From NCBI GenBank assembly GCA_020436935.1, contig JAGQWX010000013.1, positions 1 through 64,000 on the forward strand: 64,000 nucleotides of DNA, in the 5' to 3' direction. Below the pieces are notes generated by a model. That model saw nothing but the letters and a program-made list of their open reading frames with translations. It ran no database searches and had not been told where the DNA came from. The DNA comes from Saprospiraceae bacterium (GTDB lineage Bacteria > Bacteroidota > Bacteroidia > Chitinophagales > Saprospiraceae). The stretch's first letter is position 1, and every line of letters starts with the position of its first letter. The translations under genes were made by a program, and so were the position numbers. Positions 47,670 to 56,556 of the stretch are shown in pieces.

Positions 47670-48053
47670 TCATTTCTCTTTAATTGGAATATCCAATAGC
47701 AGACGACATTCTTTATTACAATTTTCTAAATTGCGCACCCCTGTATCAAATGCATCATTACAAGGTTTGGTCCTTTTTTTATATTCATCCATAATTCTTC
47801 TTACACATTCAATTCGATTTTCAACGGGCACATGAAAACATACTTCCAAGTCCGGCAAATCAAGTGATTCAATGCATGCATCCCTTGTTTGAATCAATTC
47901 ATCTAATTGAGGTAAATCATAGCACTTTTCAATACAGTCTTCAAAATCATAAGCGATATCCAGACCTGTATCAGCCTTGAGTGTTCTTGCAATTAAAAAA
48001 CCTGCCGCAAGAGCAAAAATTGCTGTCAAAACGAGTTTAACGTTACTGTTCAT
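47670..48053 (-). CDS. Small exported cysteine-rich protein, unknown function
   Basis: A 127-residue protein with an N-terminal hydrophobic segment (VLTAIFALAAGFLIA) that is a signal peptide or anchor. The rest is acidic and helical with eight cysteines in pairs (DCIEKC, ACIESL, VCFHVP, ECVRRI, PCNDAF, NCNKEC), suggesting disulfide-linked helical hairpins. No family was recognised. It lies about 75 bases upstream of the giant adhesin gene on the same strand and could be its partner. Confidence 0.6.
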   Translation of the reverse strand: MNSNVKLVLTAIFALAAGFLIARTLKADTGLDIAYDFEDCIEKCYDLPQLDELIQTRDACIESLDLPDLEVCFHVPVENRIECVRRIMDEYKKRTKPCNDAFDTGVRNLENCNKECRLLLDIPIKEK

Positions 48054-48456
48054 AATTTGATTATTTTGGAGTTAAATATTACTATTTAGAGGTTCAGGTC
48101 AATATGCACATGAATTGTTGTTGAATAATGCAAAACCATATCATTGAGTAATCTTCCTCCTGGCAACCCTTGGGAGTCAGAAGATTATTTTAATCATTAT
48201 TTACTTTTATTGTTAATGCTTAGCTGTATTTAGATTGATAAAAATGGGTATAGGTGAATAGTTACCTTCTATTTTGAAATTTGAATGGAATAAATCATCA
48301 GATTCGTTTATCAAATTCATTATCACAAATTTCCAAGAATCAATTCGCTCGCACAATACTGCATATGCGGTATATTTCAATTTTTAATTTTAGAAATGCC
48401 AATAAATTGTGTTGGGAATTATTAGATTTATCCAACATACTCTGCTTAGCTTCTAA
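48054..48456. other. Gene-free divergent region before the first histidine kinase
   Basis: Holds the palindrome at 48355-48374 and the promoters of the genes at 48053 (-) and 48457 (+). The small reading frame at 48281-48580 overlaps the kinase gene in another frame and is not taken as real. Confidence 0.5.
48355..48374. promoter_or_regulatory. Palindrome upstream of histidine kinase 1
   Basis: AATACTGCA-TA-TGCGGTATA: 9-base arms with few mismatches, about 80 bases before the start. Nearly the same palindrome is found at 51910-51929 before the second kinase gene. Probably a shared operator, perhaps for the response regulator at 50481. Confidence 0.55.
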
Positions 48457-50331
48457 ATGTCAAAACAAATATTTATTTATAGTGTATTTTGTTGTTTTCT
48501 TCTGTTCCAAGCCAGAGGTCAGGAAACGTCATTGTATGGTTATGAGGTCAAAAAACCATTGGTTATTGACCAGTCTTTGATTAATTATGAGACTTCAAAT
48601 CACTTGAATATTTTCAAGACAGAAAAAGCTGTCAATTCCGGTCATATCTTTATTTCACAGCTTAAGATTAAAAGTGATGAAATTGAGGAAATAAAATTTT
48701 TTGACGACAACAAGGCATCCTATTGGTTATTGTTGACTTTTCACCTTCCTCAGGACAGCTCTTCAGACATTGTATTTTCATTGCCTGGAGGACAGCAAGA
48801 TTCTCTTTGGGTTCTGGATAAAAATTTGAATGTTACCCAGGCACATAAAATCCCATACAAAAACTTCCGCATCGACCACACCGAAAAAATTGCCTCTGCG
48901 GATCCCAGAGGTCTTGGTTTACATTTGACACATAAAGAATCTTACATCCTAACGCATCTGAAGACTTACAGATATGGGGCAATGCAGATACCTAGGATCA
49001 GCAGTGCAGAAAAATATGAGCCATGGTTTTTTAGGAAAATGCTTTTTACAACCTTGTTTTTTCTTTTTATTACAGGATTAGAGGTAGGAATGATACTGTA
49101 TTATTTGTTACAATACGTGGTCCTTCGGCACAAATATTTAATTTACTATATCCTCTATGTCGCATTTCAAATGTTGCCAAATCTCGATTATTTTTTATGG
49201 ACGTTTTCAGATGCAGTGCCGGTACCCTACTCATGGTTTAATTTTAAAGTGTTTCACCTGGTTTCAATCATTTTAAGTTATGTTCTCTTTTTGAAGTCAT
49301 TTTTTGATCAAAAACTTCGTTTGCTGGAACTATCCTATAAATTAATGCTCCCTTTAACAGTCACCTTATTTGTCATTGATCTGTTTTTGTTGAATAAAGG
49401 AAATGAATTTCTAAGTTACCAGTTTTACGCTTACTTCAGATCCTTTGCCAGCTTGTTTTGCCTGCTCATGACCATTGCCATCGCATTCGTATACAAATTG
49501 CGCAATTATTATTTATTGATATTTGGAATATTGTGCATTGTAATTACTGAAATCATTGGCTGGTTTTTCTTTGGTGAAATCCGTTCCGTTATCATCAATA
49601 TGGGCATCATACTCGAATATTTGTGTTTTTCGCATTTGATCAATTTAAAGATGAGGGATCAGGAAACTGAGCGTAAGAAATTGAAAATCGAAAATATCGA
49701 ACTCATCCATCAACAACAAAATATGAAGACATCCTTGGCCCAGGATATTCATGATGAAATTGGCTCCGCGATAACCAAACTCAACCTGGAAATGCACCTG
49801 GATAAATCAAAATCTGAAATTAAAGGTTTAAATCAAACCATAGAAAAGTACCAAAGGCATCTGTCAAAAGTGTCGGAAGGATTAAGAGAACTGGTCAATG
49901 TCATCGATGATAAAACAGAAGACTATCTAAACTTAGCTTCTTCTCTCAGACTGATTGCTTCCGACTATCTGGCAAATACATCTGTAAAATTGGAATTTGT
50001 TAAAGAAGACAATGGCCAAAATTTCGAAGTTCAAAAATCTGTAAAAAGAAATTTGTTGGCCATACTAAAAGAGTCTCTCCAAAATATTTTAAAACACAGT
50101 CATGCACAACATGTAATCATAAAATTGGGGTTTGACGGAGAATGGCTTTTATTTGAAATTAAAGACGATGGAATTGGAATGAAATTGGATTTGGAAATGA
50201 TTCCAGGCACTGGATTAAAGAACATTGTACAAAGAAGCAAAAAAATCAATGGGAAAATCAATTTAATTTCTGAGCAGACTCATGGTACAACGGTAAGTTT
50301 AAAAATACATAGGGATGAACTGTTGGTTTAA
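48457..50331 (+). CDS. Membrane sensor histidine kinase (7TMR-DISM type)
   Basis: A 624-residue kinase. The signal peptide (about 1-22) is followed by an extracytoplasmic beta domain of about 170 residues and seven or so membrane segments between about 193 and 395 (MLFTTLFFLFITGLEVGMILYYLL and on), the 7TMR-DISM layout. A coiled coil follows, then HisKA_3 with H432 (LAQDIHDEIGSAITKLNLEM) and an HATPase with NILKHSHAQH and DDGIGM. This kinase type phosphorylates NarL-type regulators, and one is encoded 150 bases downstream. The signal sensed cannot be read. Confidence 0.88.
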   Translation: MSKQIFIYSVFCCFLLFQARGQETSLYGYEVKKPLVIDQSLINYETSNHLNIFKTEKAVNSGHIFISQLKIKSDEIEEIKFFDDNKASYWLLLTFHLPQDSSSDIVFSLPGGQQDSLWVLDKNLNVTQAHKIPYKNFRIDHTEKIASADPRGLGLHLTHKESYILTHLKTYRYGAMQIPRISSAEKYEPWFFRKMLFTTLFFLFITGLEVGMILYYLLQYVVLRHKYLIYYILYVAFQMLPNLDYFLWTFSDAVPVPYSWFNFKVFHLVSIILSYVLFLKSFFDQKLRLLELSYKLMLPLTVTLFVIDLFLLNKGNEFLSYQFYAYFRSFASLFCLLMTIAIAFVYKLRNYYLLIFGILCIVITEIIGWFFFGEIRSVIINMGIILEYLCFSHLINLKMRDQETERKKLKIENIELIHQQQNMKTSLAQDIHDEIGSAITKLNLEMHLDKSKSEIKGLNQTIEKYQRHLSKVSEGLRELVNVIDDKTEDYLNLASSLRLIASDYLANTSVKLEFVKEDNGQNFEVQKSVKRNLLAILKESLQNILKHSHAQHVIIKLGFDGEWLLFEIKDDGIGMKLDLEMIPGTGLKNIVQRSKKINGKINLISEQTHGTTVSLKIHRDELLV

Positions 50332-50352
50332 TTTTTTTAACTATAACCGATT

Positions 50353-50432
50353 TATACTTGTAGGAAATAGATTTATCCACTTAATTTTTGCCTGTATAAT
50401 TAAAATCGGCAATCCATTTCTTTATAAGTATA
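50353..50432. repeat. MITE-like element, 80 bp, decayed
   Basis: TATACTTGTAGGAAATAG with ATTTATCC (50353-50378) is inverted against GGCAATCCATTTC with TTTATAAGTATA (50408-50432). TTTTTGCCTGTATAATTAAA inside matches the subterminal part of the 30523 and 53450 copies. It lies between the kinase and its probable regulator. Confidence 0.7.
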
Positions 50433-50480
50433 TACTGATGATCATTTTTAAACCATCAAAAAATTGAAATTATTCATATC

Positions 50481-51116
50481 ATGGAAAAGAGCATTGTGCG
50501 TGTTTGTCTGGTAGAAGACGATGATGAAATCAGAAAACTGACCAGGGAAGTTATAGAGCTTTCTCCACTAATCACCTGTACCACCGAATATTCGTCAGGT
50601 GAAGCATTTATCAGGGATGCATCAACCTTGAAGACAGATGTAGTGTTGATGGATATTGGATTACCTCAAATCACTGGTACAGAGTGCGTAAAGCACTGCA
50701 TGATGCACAATTATGATCTGAATTTTATCATGTACACCACCCACTTTGATCCTGCAGAAGTTTTTGAAGCGCTCAGAGTAGGTGCAAAAGGGTATATACT
50801 GAAGGACAGTGAATCTCACAAATTGGTGGAGGACATTCTTGAAATGCATCATGGTGGTTCACCTATGTCGCCACAAATCTCCAGAATGGTTCTGGAGTCA
50901 TTTAATCAATATGCCAAGACCGATAACAACATCAACAAGCTGACCAAACAGGAAAAAGAAATCTTATTTGACCTGGATCTTGGAATGAATTACAAGGAAA
51001 TTGCGGCTTCCAGATTTATATCGCCCAATACGGTGAGGACGCACATCAGAACTATTTATGAGAAGTTGCACGTGCATTCCAAGCTGGAGGCTATAAGAAT
51101 GTTGAAGAACAAATAA
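50481..51116 (+). CDS. NarL/LuxR-type response regulator
   Basis: A 211-residue regulator. The receiver domain has acidic D13-D15 (VEDDDEI), phospho-acceptor D58 (VVLMDIGLP), and a Lys in YILKDSESH. The LuxR-type HTH at about 143-205 is LTKQEKEILFDLDLGMNYKEIAASRFISPNTVRTHIRTIYEKL. It is a natural partner for the HisKA_3 kinases at 48457 and 52054. The palindrome shared by both kinase promoters may be its site. An MITE-like element separates it from the first kinase gene. Confidence 0.92.
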   Translation: MEKSIVRVCLVEDDDEIRKLTREVIELSPLITCTTEYSSGEAFIRDASTLKTDVVLMDIGLPQITGTECVKHCMMHNYDLNFIMYTTHFDPAEVFEALRVGAKGYILKDSESHKLVEDILEMHHGGSPMSPQISRMVLESFNQYAKTDNNINKLTKQEKEILFDLDLGMNYKEIAASRFISPNTVRTHIRTIYEKLHVHSKLEAIRMLKNK

Positions 51117-51238
51117 ATGATGGGGTATGCAGGTTATTATGTTATGCATTTACAAGTTTATCCAGATATAGCGTTAGAAAATCACTCAGTTATTCTTCTT
51201 AAACTTAAACGCTAAATAGTAAGTATTTGCAGTATTTA

Positions 51239-51808
51239 TCAATTCAAATGATCTGGAATACTATCTGCGGCTACCTTTGGTGCTACATCCCAGAAAGCTG
51301 AAACATTGACGATCTTCCATCCATCACTTTCTTTTTCCATCAGCCTTGTCTCCTGACTTACTCTGTAATACTTTTTCTCGCTGTCCGCATTGTATTGCCG
51401 CCAAATCAGATAGGCTGCGTTTGTTCCAAAAAATTTCACAGTAGGTTTTGTGGCTATAAAATCAGGATGGATGACATTTTTCCCATTTTCATAATAGGTC
51501 TCAATCCAGGATTTCCCTTGTTTATTGATGGCTTCCCAACTTACAGCAGCGTCTGAAGTTCCATCACTGTTGTTCCAGGCCTGCATGGCATACTCTGCAT
51601 GGGACCAGTTGCTTGCCCAGCACTCATAATTGCCTTCAAAAAAACATTTGGTTTCGTTTTCAATCACTTTCATGATGGCTGCAAGTTCCAGATCTTCATC
51701 AAAGACCACAGTTTTTTCTGAATCCTCACCGCCTTCTTTTTTCACATTATTACAAGAAAAAGAGAATCCTACGAATAGGACAAATATACAAAAAATACAG
51801 TTCTTCAT
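51239..51808 (-). CDS. Lipoprotein with SnoaL/NTF2-like domain
   Basis: A 189-residue protein with lipoprotein cysteine in FSFSCNN. The rest fits the NTF2-like fold: helix (AAIMKVIENETKCFFEGNYECWASNWS), WNNSDGTSDAAVSWEAINKQGKSWIETYY, and three strands (TVKFFGTNAAYLIWRQYNA, KYYRVSQETRLMEKESDGWKIVNVSAFWDV). Such proteins bind small ligands or act as scaffolds; the function is unknown. It is divergent from the second kinase gene and shares the intergenic palindrome with it. Confidence 0.7.
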   Translation of the reverse strand: MKNCIFCIFVLFVGFSFSCNNVKKEGGEDSEKTVVFDEDLELAAIMKVIENETKCFFEGNYECWASNWSHAEYAMQAWNNSDGTSDAAVSWEAINKQGKSWIETYYENGKNVIHPDFIATKPTVKFFGTNAAYLIWRQYNADSEKKYYRVSQETRLMEKESDGWKIVNVSAFWDVAPKVAADSIPDHLN

Positions 51809-51909
51809 TCCTTCAATTTTTTATTAGCAAACTATTTGATTTACAATGAGTTTCTCCCCTTGGATATCTTTCCCTTCGCGTAAAATTGATGCATATAATT
51901 GACTCCTGC

Positions 51910-51929
51910 AATACTGCATTTGCAGTATT
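51910..51929. promoter_or_regulatory. Palindrome in the divergent promoter of histidine kinase 2
   Basis: AATACTGCA-TT-TGCAGTATT: perfect 9-base arms, then a T-run. It matches the site at 48355-48374. A half-site, TGCAGTATTT, is also seen at 51228-51237. It lies between the SnoaL-like lipoprotein gene (-) and the kinase gene (+). Confidence 0.6.
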
Positions 51930-52053
51930 TTTTGGTCGAATTTTGCTAAACTGCCTGCCATTTTTCCTTTTAAAAAAAATATATGCAAACAAACGCGGAA
52001 GGCCGGATATTAAATCTTACTTTTAAAATGATGTCATATAATGGTACAGGAAT

Positions 52054-53373
52054 ATGTGGACATTCTACATCGAGGAATTTTATCACGTACTTCAGGGAGT
52101 ACTGGTTTTTCAGCTTTTGTTTTTCTACTTTATTTTTAGGATGACCAAAAGAGTTGAAGTCAAGTACTACTGTGTCTATTTATTGTTCGCGCTGCTCTAT
52201 TATTTTATCAACGGGCCAAAAACCTTTTTTAACATTCCAGATGATTTGATATTTGATTCCCCGATTTATGTCAAGATCAATTATTTCCTGTTGGCTGCCA
52301 GCATATACTTTTATTTGGTCTTCCTTATTACACTTTTTGAACCCAAACATAACCCACTATTTGAAAAAATAGCAAAAATTACAAAAATCAGCATTCTTAT
52401 TTTGCTTGTGTTGTTTTATATTCTTCCATTCTTCAATGTTTCAAGGTCATTAATATTTTATACTACACACCTGGTAACATTACCATTTGCAGTATATACG
52501 ATTTATCATATTGGGTTTAAAAAAAGCCAGTTCTATTTATTCATACAACTGGGTATACTTTTTAATGTTGTCGGATATTTGATAAGCCTGCTGATGATAT
52601 TGCGCTACAATACCGGAATCAGACTTTTTGCCTTAGATGAATATCCACTGATCTGGATGCGCGTCGGAACTTTATTTGATATATTCTTTTTTCAATTGGC
52701 CATCATCTGGAGATGGTACGAGCAGGAAAAGGAATTAACGACAAAGGATCTGAAGTCACAAATTGAGGTGGAGCGTTTGAGAAATCAAATCAGCCAGGAA
52801 ATCCATGACGATATTGGGAGCACCCTGTCAAAAATCAACCTTACCAGCTTTCTTGCCTCCAAAAAATTGTTGGCCAATGAAGTTTTTGATGTTTCCACTA
52901 CATTTTTGAACATTCAAAAGTCCAGCCAGGAAATGATGACAAATCTCAAAGAAATCGTTTGGTCAATTGACAGGGAAAACAAATTTGACAGCGACGTATT
53001 TGCAAGGATTGAAGAATATGCCACGACGATGTGTGCAACCAAGGATATGAAAACGGTTTTTTCTTTTAAGCACGATCCAACCATTGAATTAAATATCAAT
53101 GTCAAATATCATTTATTTCTCATCAGTAAAGAAGTGATAAATAATGCTGTCAAATACAGCAATGCCAAAAATTTCCGGATCTCCACATTTAGTGATGACA
53201 AAAATTGCATTTTGACATTGGCGGATGACGGTCAGGGTTTTGATCCTCAAACCGTCCAGGAAGGTGTGGGACTCAAAAGCATTAAAAACCGTTCAATGAA
53301 AATCAAATCTGAATTAAAAATTCAAACTGAATTAGGAAATGGTACGGTAATCTCTGTAAATATTCCAATCTAA
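52054..53373 (+). CDS. Membrane sensor histidine kinase (HisKA_3 type)
   Basis: A 439-residue kinase with about seven membrane segments in the first 225 residues, no large outer domain, a short coiled coil, HisKA_3 with H251 (SQEIHDDIGSTLSKINL) and an HATPase (VINNAVKYSNAKNF, DDGQGFD, GVGLKSIKNR). It is smaller than the kinase at 48457 but similar in the catalytic half, so it may address the same regulator at 50481. It has its own palindrome-bearing promoter and a terminator hairpin after it. Confidence 0.87.
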   Translation: MWTFYIEEFYHVLQGVLVFQLLFFYFIFRMTKRVEVKYYCVYLLFALLYYFINGPKTFFNIPDDLIFDSPIYVKINYFLLAASIYFYLVFLITLFEPKHNPLFEKIAKITKISILILLVLFYILPFFNVSRSLIFYTTHLVTLPFAVYTIYHIGFKKSQFYLFIQLGILFNVVGYLISLLMILRYNTGIRLFALDEYPLIWMRVGTLFDIFFFQLAIIWRWYEQEKELTTKDLKSQIEVERLRNQISQEIHDDIGSTLSKINLTSFLASKKLLANEVFDVSTTFLNIQKSSQEMMTNLKEIVWSIDRENKFDSDVFARIEEYATTMCATKDMKTVFSFKHDPTIELNINVKYHLFLISKEVINNAVKYSNAKNFRISTFSDDKNCILTLADDGQGFDPQTVQEGVGLKSIKNRSMKIKSELKIQTELGNGTVISVNIPI

Positions 53374-53412
53374 GTACACATTACATATTGAGATGAATTA
53401 ATTTAATAAAAT

Positions 53413-53439
53413 GACTCCGGAATTACCCATCCCGGAGTC
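53413..53439. terminator. Terminator after the second kinase gene
   Basis: GACTCCGG (53413-53420) pairs with CCGGAGTC (53432-53439). On the minus strand a T-rich stretch follows, so it may serve both strands. Confidence 0.65.
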
Positions 53440-53449
53440 AAAGTCTTAT

Positions 53450-53678
53450 TATACTTATCGGAAAATGGATTGTACATTTTAATCATGCAGGCAAAAATGC
53501 AAAGATGCTATGGAGCAACCGCTAGAACATTTGTCTTAGCTGTGACACGGAGGTCACAGTTCGGGGCTAAATTCATTTGCGATGATTTTTTTAACGCCCC
53601 TCATGGCGAGGCTTTCTAACGAAGATATTTGTAATTTTGACAATGATTATGTGGACAAATCTATTTCCGATAAGTATA
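53450..53678. repeat. MITE-like element, 229 bp, longest copy
   Basis: The left end TATACTTATCGGAAAATGG with ATTGTAC (53450-53475) is inverted against GGACAAATCTATTTCC with GATAAGTATA (53653-53678). Inside is a nested stem CTGTGAC-ACGGAG-GTCACAG within TTAGC/GCTAA (53536-53570), and GGGGCTAAATTCATTTGC, whose reverse matches 17961-17980. It encodes no protein. It lies between the kinase terminator and a gene remnant. Confidence 0.8.
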
Positions 53679-53703
53679 ACCAAATCGTCTTTATTTCAAA
53701 TTG

Positions 53704-54423
53704 TTATTGTTCAGTTTTTCCTCCAATCCGCCATGTGATTCCACCAAGTTGCTCATTTCTATAAAACTGTTTTAGCCTCAGGAAGAAGTGCTGTTTGTGG
53801 TATTGTTTTGGAATGGATACCAGTAGCCTGCATCGTTTCTGATACGCTGCCTTCAATTTGAGGCCTTTCATGATGGTGGACGAATAAGGATTCAGGTAAG
53901 CAAGGGCAGTGCCGGTTTTTTTGTCGACTTTGATGATCTGCACACATTTTGATATTTGTCTGTACAAATCCAATGGGAATTCCTAGTTGACTGCGCGTGG
54001 ATCATTGGCAGCATCGACAAAAGGCAGTGGTGCAGGTACGTACAAATACGAATTTTCAACGATGTTTTTCCAGGAATCAACTTCCTCCTTAATTTCTACC
54101 AATTTTTTGGCATCTCCGAATTCAATTCTGAAATAATTGAAGAAATTTCCCGGCTTATAAGTTTCATCAGTGGCAATCGCCTTCCTGACCCACTCATTAA
54201 TTTTTTGAGTGGAGAATGCATCGTAATGAGGCACCATTTTCAGGCCTGGAAACTTTGATTTCAATTTTTCCCACCCTTCGAATTGATATTTGATCAATTG
54301 TTTTTCAATGGGGTTTTCATAGTTGAGTTTCAATTTTCTGTTGAACCTGAGCACAATATGCGGTAGTTCGCTTTTGACAATGTCTTCATGCTTATCCAGC
54401 ATGAATTCCAATTCCTTTAACAT
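53704..54423 (-). pseudogene. Gene with middle lost and a stop at the join, S8-protease-like start
   Basis: From 54423 the frame gives 146 residues ending YLYVPAPLPFVDAANDPRAVN, then TAG at 53983. Without any shift in frame it goes on as EFPLDLYRQISKC to a natural-looking end, GGITWRIGGKTEQ, at 53704. The VPAP...NDPR end of the first part looks like the region just before the catalytic domain of secreted subtilases; no catalytic D, H or S block is present. Best reading: the two ends of a larger gene joined by deletion. The family call is weak; the broken structure is clearer. Confidence 0.5.
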
Positions 54424-54915
54424 GATTGAATTTTTTGGGGTTAATAAATATAAATGTTTTTGCTTCTGGCAAAACCAAGGGGTGAGTTCATCAAACTTTC
54501 AGTGGGTTTTGCCATTTGGCTTTTTTGTCACATCAAAATTAAGGTGAGATGGAAGACGTGTAAATATAACTTTGGTTATATGTACGCATTGAAAAGAAGA
54601 TTTCAAGCTGACGCATTGGGAAAAATCCAATTCCCTAAAAGTATTTAAACCCTGGTGACTGAAAAAAAAGACCAATTCAATAGCCGCAATGGGGATGCCT
54701 GATTAAGAAAATCCTTGCAGGGCATAAATCCAGGATGGACCAAAATTTTGAGAAATTTATTCAGAAAAAATTATACCTGATTACTTGCTTCCCTTCAATC
54801 TTACTTTTGGAACAAGAACCATTAACCCAGAATATTTTTGCTAAAACATTATAATTAAATCAAACCATTTTTAATTTTATCTCATTACTAACTGATCTAA
54901 ATAAATACTTTTCGA
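54424..54915. other. Gene-free stretch before the RDD protein gene
   Basis: About 490 bases with no convincing gene; the frames at 54323-54648 on the plus strand look random. It should hold the promoters for both neighbours. Confidence 0.45.
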
Positions 54916-56115
54916 ATGCCCTATTTAATATCATTCCTACTTTATATTAAAAGATTACCCATATATCCAAGATTTATTGGTGTTATTTTGGCATTGGTGG
55001 GTCTTATAGTTTCGATACCTGACCTCCACTTTAATCTTACCCAGAAAGAAGTTAAAACTTTCACTATCGAAGAGCTCAATAGCATGTCCAAATCAGACAT
55101 ACCAAGATATGTAAAAATTGAGGGACCAGTCGTGACGTCAAATACATATGTTGAGCAATCTACAAAAAAGAATCCTAACATTTGTGACCTATATTATCCG
55201 GTGTACGATTTAGCATCAGTAAAAATTGATTTAGTCGATGCATTTGAAATCGCGTTGAAAGATAGTAGTATGGTACAGGAAGCCATTGATAGTTCAGGTA
55301 AGTTTTTCACCATTCGCAATACCGATAAAGAATTATGTCTTCTGATAATAAAGGAAGAAAGAGTAGTTAAAAAGGAAAATTTGAAAAAACAAGACTCTTT
55401 AGATTACAACGTCTTTGAGGTTGAAGGAAGATTTGATGCGAAAGACGTCTTGCCTATGTCCGTAAGAAAATTGTTTGAAAAAGAAGGAGTTCTTATCAAA
55501 GAAAAAGTAATTGTTCTAGTAAAAGACAAAAAAAGTTTTTCAAACTCTGCTTCCATTTTACTTATTCTTGGGAGCTTGCTGCTTGGTTCTATATCAGTAC
55601 TTTCTTTTTTTCCAACAAAATCACTTGTCAATATTGGAAACAATACATCAACGCAGATTTATCCAGGTAATACGAGTAAGGATGTATTACAAGAAATTGA
55701 CAATTACAAAGACTATGTTGGAGAAAAAACCAGTTCAGGAAAGTCTATTCTGCCAAAAAGGATTATTGCGTACATCATTGATGCTATTATTCTAATTCTA
55801 TGTTCAATGGTAGTCAATAAATTTTTACCATTCTTACCTATAATCTTCTTTTTATATGTTCCGTATTTCGTATTGTGTGAATATTTTATGGACGGCATGA
55901 CTATTGGGAAAAGGGTATTAAAAATTAAGACGGTAACCTTGAAAAATCATGAAAACTCCCAAAAAAGTCGGATTTTATTAAGGAATTTTTTCAAAGGTCT
56001 ATTGTTCCCATATCATTTCCATTATGTTGTTATCTTTTTCTTCAGTGAAAGGCAACCTCTGTATGATTTAATCGTAAGAACAACTGTTAAAGAGGCTGAA
56101 AATAGATCTTATTGA
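54916..56115 (+). CDS. RDD-family membrane protein with a large extracytoplasmic insert
   Basis: A 399-residue protein: one membrane segment near 17-37 (FIGVILALVGLIVSI), a soluble domain of about 170 residues, a second segment near 212-232 (ASILLILGSLLLGSISVLSFF), then an RDD domain from about 275 (LPKRIIAYIIDAIILILCSMVVNKF, GMTIGKRVLKIKTVTL, RNFFKGLLFP, LYDLIVRTTV). RDD proteins are poorly understood; some are linked to Na+/H+ exchange. Its 3' end overlaps the convergent lipoprotein gene by 29 bases. Confidence 0.8.
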   Translation: MPYLISFLLYIKRLPIYPRFIGVILALVGLIVSIPDLHFNLTQKEVKTFTIEELNSMSKSDIPRYVKIEGPVVTSNTYVEQSTKKNPNICDLYYPVYDLASVKIDLVDAFEIALKDSSMVQEAIDSSGKFFTIRNTDKELCLLIIKEERVVKKENLKKQDSLDYNVFEVEGRFDAKDVLPMSVRKLFEKEGVLIKEKVIVLVKDKKSFSNSASILLILGSLLLGSISVLSFFPTKSLVNIGNNTSTQIYPGNTSKDVLQEIDNYKDYVGEKTSSGKSILPKRIIAYIIDAIILILCSMVVNKFLPFLPIIFFLYVPYFVLCEYFMDGMTIGKRVLKIKTVTLKNHENSQKSRILLRNFFKGLLFPYHFHYVVIFFFSERQPLYDLIVRTTVKEAENRSY

Positions 56116-56467
56116 ATAAAGCATCAAACTCCAGCCCATTGACCATCAACCTGTTATCCTCAATTTGAATTTTTTGCTCAACAATGTTCAAATCAACTTC
56201 CTTCGATTGAGAATAAAGTTTTTTGAATTCCGCAGTCAGGTCCAGATAATATTGCTTGTGGTTTTTACGGTTTACGTAGTCAAGATTCATCCAAACTTTC
56301 CTGGTTACTTCTGAATCCTTTTCCTTCATATTCTCCTTGACGATTTTCATGATCATTTTATCAAGATACAAGTCTGAAAAGCTAAAGCCAGAAGAACCGG
56401 AATCCTGGCAGGACATACATCCCAACATAAAAAGGAATAGGATAAGGGGTGAATTGGAATTTTTCAT
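56087..56467 (-). CDS. Small lipoprotein of unknown function
   Basis: Start taken at MKNSNSPLILFLFMLGCMSC (56467), which gives a proper lipoprotein signal. The mature part of about 105 residues is helical and charged (DLYLDKMIMKIVKENMKEKDSEVTRKVW, YYLDLTAEFKKLYSQSKEV), ending IEDNRLMVNGLEFDALFNKIYF. No family was recognised. It overlaps the convergent RDD gene at the 3' end. Confidence 0.6.
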   Translation of the reverse strand: MKNSNSPLILFLFMLGCMSCQDSGSSGFSFSDLYLDKMIMKIVKENMKEKDSEVTRKVWMNLDYVNRKNHKQYYLDLTAEFKKLYSQSKEVDLNIVEQKIQIEDNRLMVNGLEFDALFNKIYFQPL

Positions 56468-56556
56468 AAGTTTTTGCATTAAATTTAAATAAATACAAGT
56501 ACCCAACAAATTATTGCACCCAAAAATATTAAAAATCGAAAGTTTCGGGATTTACA

